From Stigmatella aurantiaca (GTDB lineage Bacteria > Myxococcota > Myxococcia > Myxococcales > Myxococcaceae), in contig NZ_FOAP01000006.1 of NCBI RefSeq assembly GCF_900109545.1, positions 372,001-436,000 on the forward strand: DNA of 64,000 nucleotides. Reading direction: 5' to 3'. Under the pieces are notes generated by a model. The model searched no databases and was not told where the DNA came from. It worked only from the letters and a program-made list of their open reading frames with translations. The translations under genes and the position numbers were made by a program. Shown piece by piece: positions 62,475 through 64,000 of this stretch. Within the stretch, counting starts at the first letter, position 1. The number at the start of each line of letters is the position of its first letter.

Positions 62475-63506
62475 TCAGCCCACCTGGCGCAGGGACTCGC
62501 GGCCGGCGCGAAGCTGCTCGTGGACCGCGTCAATCAAGCAGTCGGCGCGCAGGGGGCCGGACAGGTACTCCTGGGCCCCCAGGGCCCACGCCCGGTCCAC
62601 TTCGCGCGAGCGGCCCGCCAGCAGCAGCCGGGCCTGGACACCGCGCCGCTTCACGCTCTCCACGGACTGCACCGGCGCCAGCACCACCGTGTGCGCGCTC
62701 GCCTTGCGCACATCCTCGGTCCGCGCCACCTGGGCGCGCACGCCCGCGTGCTCCAGCAGCTCCATCAGCCCCTGCGTGGCCTGGCGGCCCCAGCCATACA
62801 CCCACACCTCGGGCTCGGCCGGCTTCGCGGGCGTGAGGACCCGCGTCACCACCGGCACCTCGCGCTCGGTGATGCGGGCGGCCACGGGCAGCTCCTCCGT
62901 CAGGGGCTTCATCACGGGCAGCCCGTTCTTGAAGGTGTACGCCGAGTCCCGGCGCCGCAGGAGCCCATCGAGCATCAGGCACTCCGCGCGCTCGGTCACC
63001 AGCGGCAGCGCCTCGTCGGCCTCGGGAAGCGGAATGGGCTCCACCGGGCGATGCGCGCCGTCCAGGTGCGGGTAATAGAGCCGCTCGATGGCCTGGGCGA
63101 TGGCCGCATCGGTCGCCAGCAGCGACACCACGCGCGTCTTGCCCGTGAGCCGGGCCACCTCGTCCAGGGTGTCCGGGTGGCCGGGCGCCGCGGTGGCCAC
63201 CACCAGCACCGAGTCCCGCGGCCCTTCCTGGCGCAGGGGGATGACGCGGTAGTTTTCGGCGGCCCACACTGGCAGCACCTCGATGAGCTGGGAATCCAGC
63301 GGCTCGGCCTCCAGGTCCACGGCGGGAAGCTGCGCCTGATCGGCCAGCACCTCGAGCACCTGCTGCGCGGTGCAGAACCCCAGGTCCACCACCACCTGGC
63401 CCAGCGGCGTGCCCCACTTGTGGTGGAACCCCAGGGCCGCGCGAAGCTGCAGCTCGTCCACGAGCCCCACCGCCTGAAGCAGATCTCCCAGCCGTTTCTT
63501 CCGCAT
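62475..63506 (-). CDS. MshEN-domain protein with pseudo-receiver C-terminus
   Basis: A 343-residue cytoplasmic protein. The N-terminal part (about 4-135) is an MshEN/T2SSE_N domain, as in PilB and GspE: RLGDLLQAVGLVDELQLRAA, then TPLGQVVVDLGFCTAQQVLE, spacing that binds cyclic di-GMP in MshE. No PilB-type ATPase follows. The C-terminal 100 residues (VWVYGWGRQATQGLME, then ALGAQEYLSGPLRADCLIDA) look like a receiver without phospho-acceptor Asp and with Ser-Gly instead of the active-site Lys. ATG 63506 has GAGGGC upstream. Possibly a cyclic di-GMP sensor. Confidence 0.75.
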   Translation of the reverse strand: MRKKRLGDLLQAVGLVDELQLRAALGFHHKWGTPLGQVVVDLGFCTAQQVLEVLADQAQLPAVDLEAEPLDSQLIEVLPVWAAENYRVIPLRQEGPRDSVLVVATAAPGHPDTLDEVARLTGKTRVVSLLATDAAIAQAIERLYYPHLDGAHRPVEPIPLPEADEALPLVTERAECLMLDGLLRRRDSAYTFKNGLPVMKPLTEELPVAARITEREVPVVTRVLTPAKPAEPEVWVYGWGRQATQGLMELLEHAGVRAQVARTEDVRKASAHTVVLAPVQSVESVKRRGVQARLLLAGRSREVDRAWALGAQEYLSGPLRADCLIDAVHEQLRAGRESLRQVG

Positions 63507-63746
63507 GACCGTGCCCTCGGGTGCTACCGCCGCGGGCACGCCATTGCGCGCCACGTGCCAGCGCCCGGCTCCCGTTCATACACCAGCGCTCAAGGGTTTA
63601 CATCCCCCCTCAAGCACCCAGAGCGGTGACTGTTGCCTACAGTGTGGTGACAGCCGTCACCACCTCTTTTCCCAAGAATGCCGTGAAAGCCATTTTACAG
63701 GGCCATGTTAAGGGGCCGTCTCGGTGTGACTCCCAGGGAGGTTTCC
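63507..63746. other. Divergent intergenic region with a palindrome
   Basis: A 240-base divergent region between the MshEN gene and the PI-PLC-like gene. It contains GTGGTGAC and GTCACCAC around AGCC (63644-63663), a perfect eight-base-pair operator-like palindrome, with a further GGTGAC copy at 63625-63630. No coding sequence was seen. Confidence 0.45.
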
Positions 63747-64000
63747 ATGACTCAGTTCCAGCGGCTCCTGCCCGGCCTCACGGCCCTTCTCCTGTTCGGT
63801 GCCTGCGGGGTGACGGACGAGGCCGAACTGCCCTCACTCGGCCTCCAGGAGCAGCCGGCGCTGGCGGACACCTGGGCCGCGAAGGCCGCGCGCATCCAGC
63901 AGCGGGATCTCCAGTCCAACGTCCCGCTCAACCGCTGGCAGCGGCTGGGCACCCACAACTCCCACGTCAGCACCCCGTACACGAAGTGCGGCGCGGGGCT
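63747..64000 (+). CDS. PI-PLC-like lipoprotein, 5' part
   Basis: The first 84 codons of a lipoprotein (lipobox FGAC, Cys near 20) that runs off the right edge. After a linker, PLNRWQRLGTHNSHVST matches the first catalytic motif of phosphatidylinositol-specific phospholipase C-like proteins, with the general-base His in GTHNSH. A strong ribosome binding site GGGAGG precedes ATG 63747. The rest, with the second catalytic His, is outside the window. Confidence 0.65.
   Translation, partial: MTQFQRLLPGLTALLLFGACGVTDEAELPSLGLQEQPALADTWAAKAARIQQRDLQSNVPLNRWQRLGTHNSHVSTPYTKCGAG

Overview
The window is very GC-rich, densely packed chromosomal DNA. It reads as a myxobacterium (Myxococcota, probably the Cystobacterineae: the Myxococcus/Stigmatella/Archangium group). 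The basis is the very high third-position GC, an AgmX-type gliding protein, a Ser/Thr kinase with an HRDISPQN catalytic loop, PilZ and stand-alone receiver proteins, many lipoproteins, and many GTG and TTG starts. I see no tRNA, rRNA, CRISPR array, insertion sequence or prophage. The only RNA gene is RNase P RNA (56533-56935). No gene-free stretch is longer than 300 bases.

Layout. 1-177 is the 5' end of an unknown gene, followed by a small PilZ protein. 768-9795 (minus strand) is one long chain of overlapping genes: MoxR ATPase, DUF58 protein, a lipoprotein, BatA, BatB, BatC, BatD and BatE, then a stand-alone receiver. 9916-12639 holds an alpha/beta hydrolase, a methyltransferase and a ZIP metal transporter. 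12699-16002 is an envelope cluster (COG3014 protein, LpoB-like lipoprotein, two unknown exported proteins). It is followed by a MscS-like channel, a receiver coupled to a UshA-like/tetraheme cytochrome fusion, a LysM lytic transglycosylase, an AAA ATPase and a PEGA-tailed Ser/Thr kinase. 26315-30682 is a lipoprotein/ABC-exporter operon. 31005-33792 is a PspA operon with two unusual partners.

The most coherent block is 33990-48754. It encodes almost every step needed to take up nucleosides and burn them: a Tsx-like outer membrane channel, a BMP lipoprotein with an ABC ATPase and two permeases, an amidohydrolase, cytidine deaminase, purine nucleoside phosphorylase, thymidine phosphorylase, a phosphohexomutase-family enzyme that may act as phosphopentomutase, and deoxyribose-phosphate aldolase. 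This would suit a predator that feeds on lysed prey. A PilZ protein, a GHKL-fold protein, an outer membrane barrel and a DksA/TraR protein are interleaved.

48864-51560 holds two tandem secreted ComEC-like metallo-beta-lactamase-fold proteins, the second with a damaged active site, plus a DUF3006 protein. Then come an AgmX-like protein, an FYDLN zinc-ribbon protein, a previously easy-to-miss 55-residue gene with a perfect ribosome binding site, a cupredoxin-like lipoprotein, a zinc-ribbon coiled-coil protein, RNase HI and rnpB. Directly after rnpB sits a small, less GC-rich insert carrying a two-gene nucleotidyltransferase cassette that resembles a toxin-antitoxin pair. The window ends with a lipoprotein, membrane-anchored FtsY, an M1-like peptidase, a lipoprotein, an MshEN/pseudo-receiver protein and the start of a PI-PLC-like lipoprotein.

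Most long open frames opposite or out of frame with these genes are by-products of high GC and were left out.
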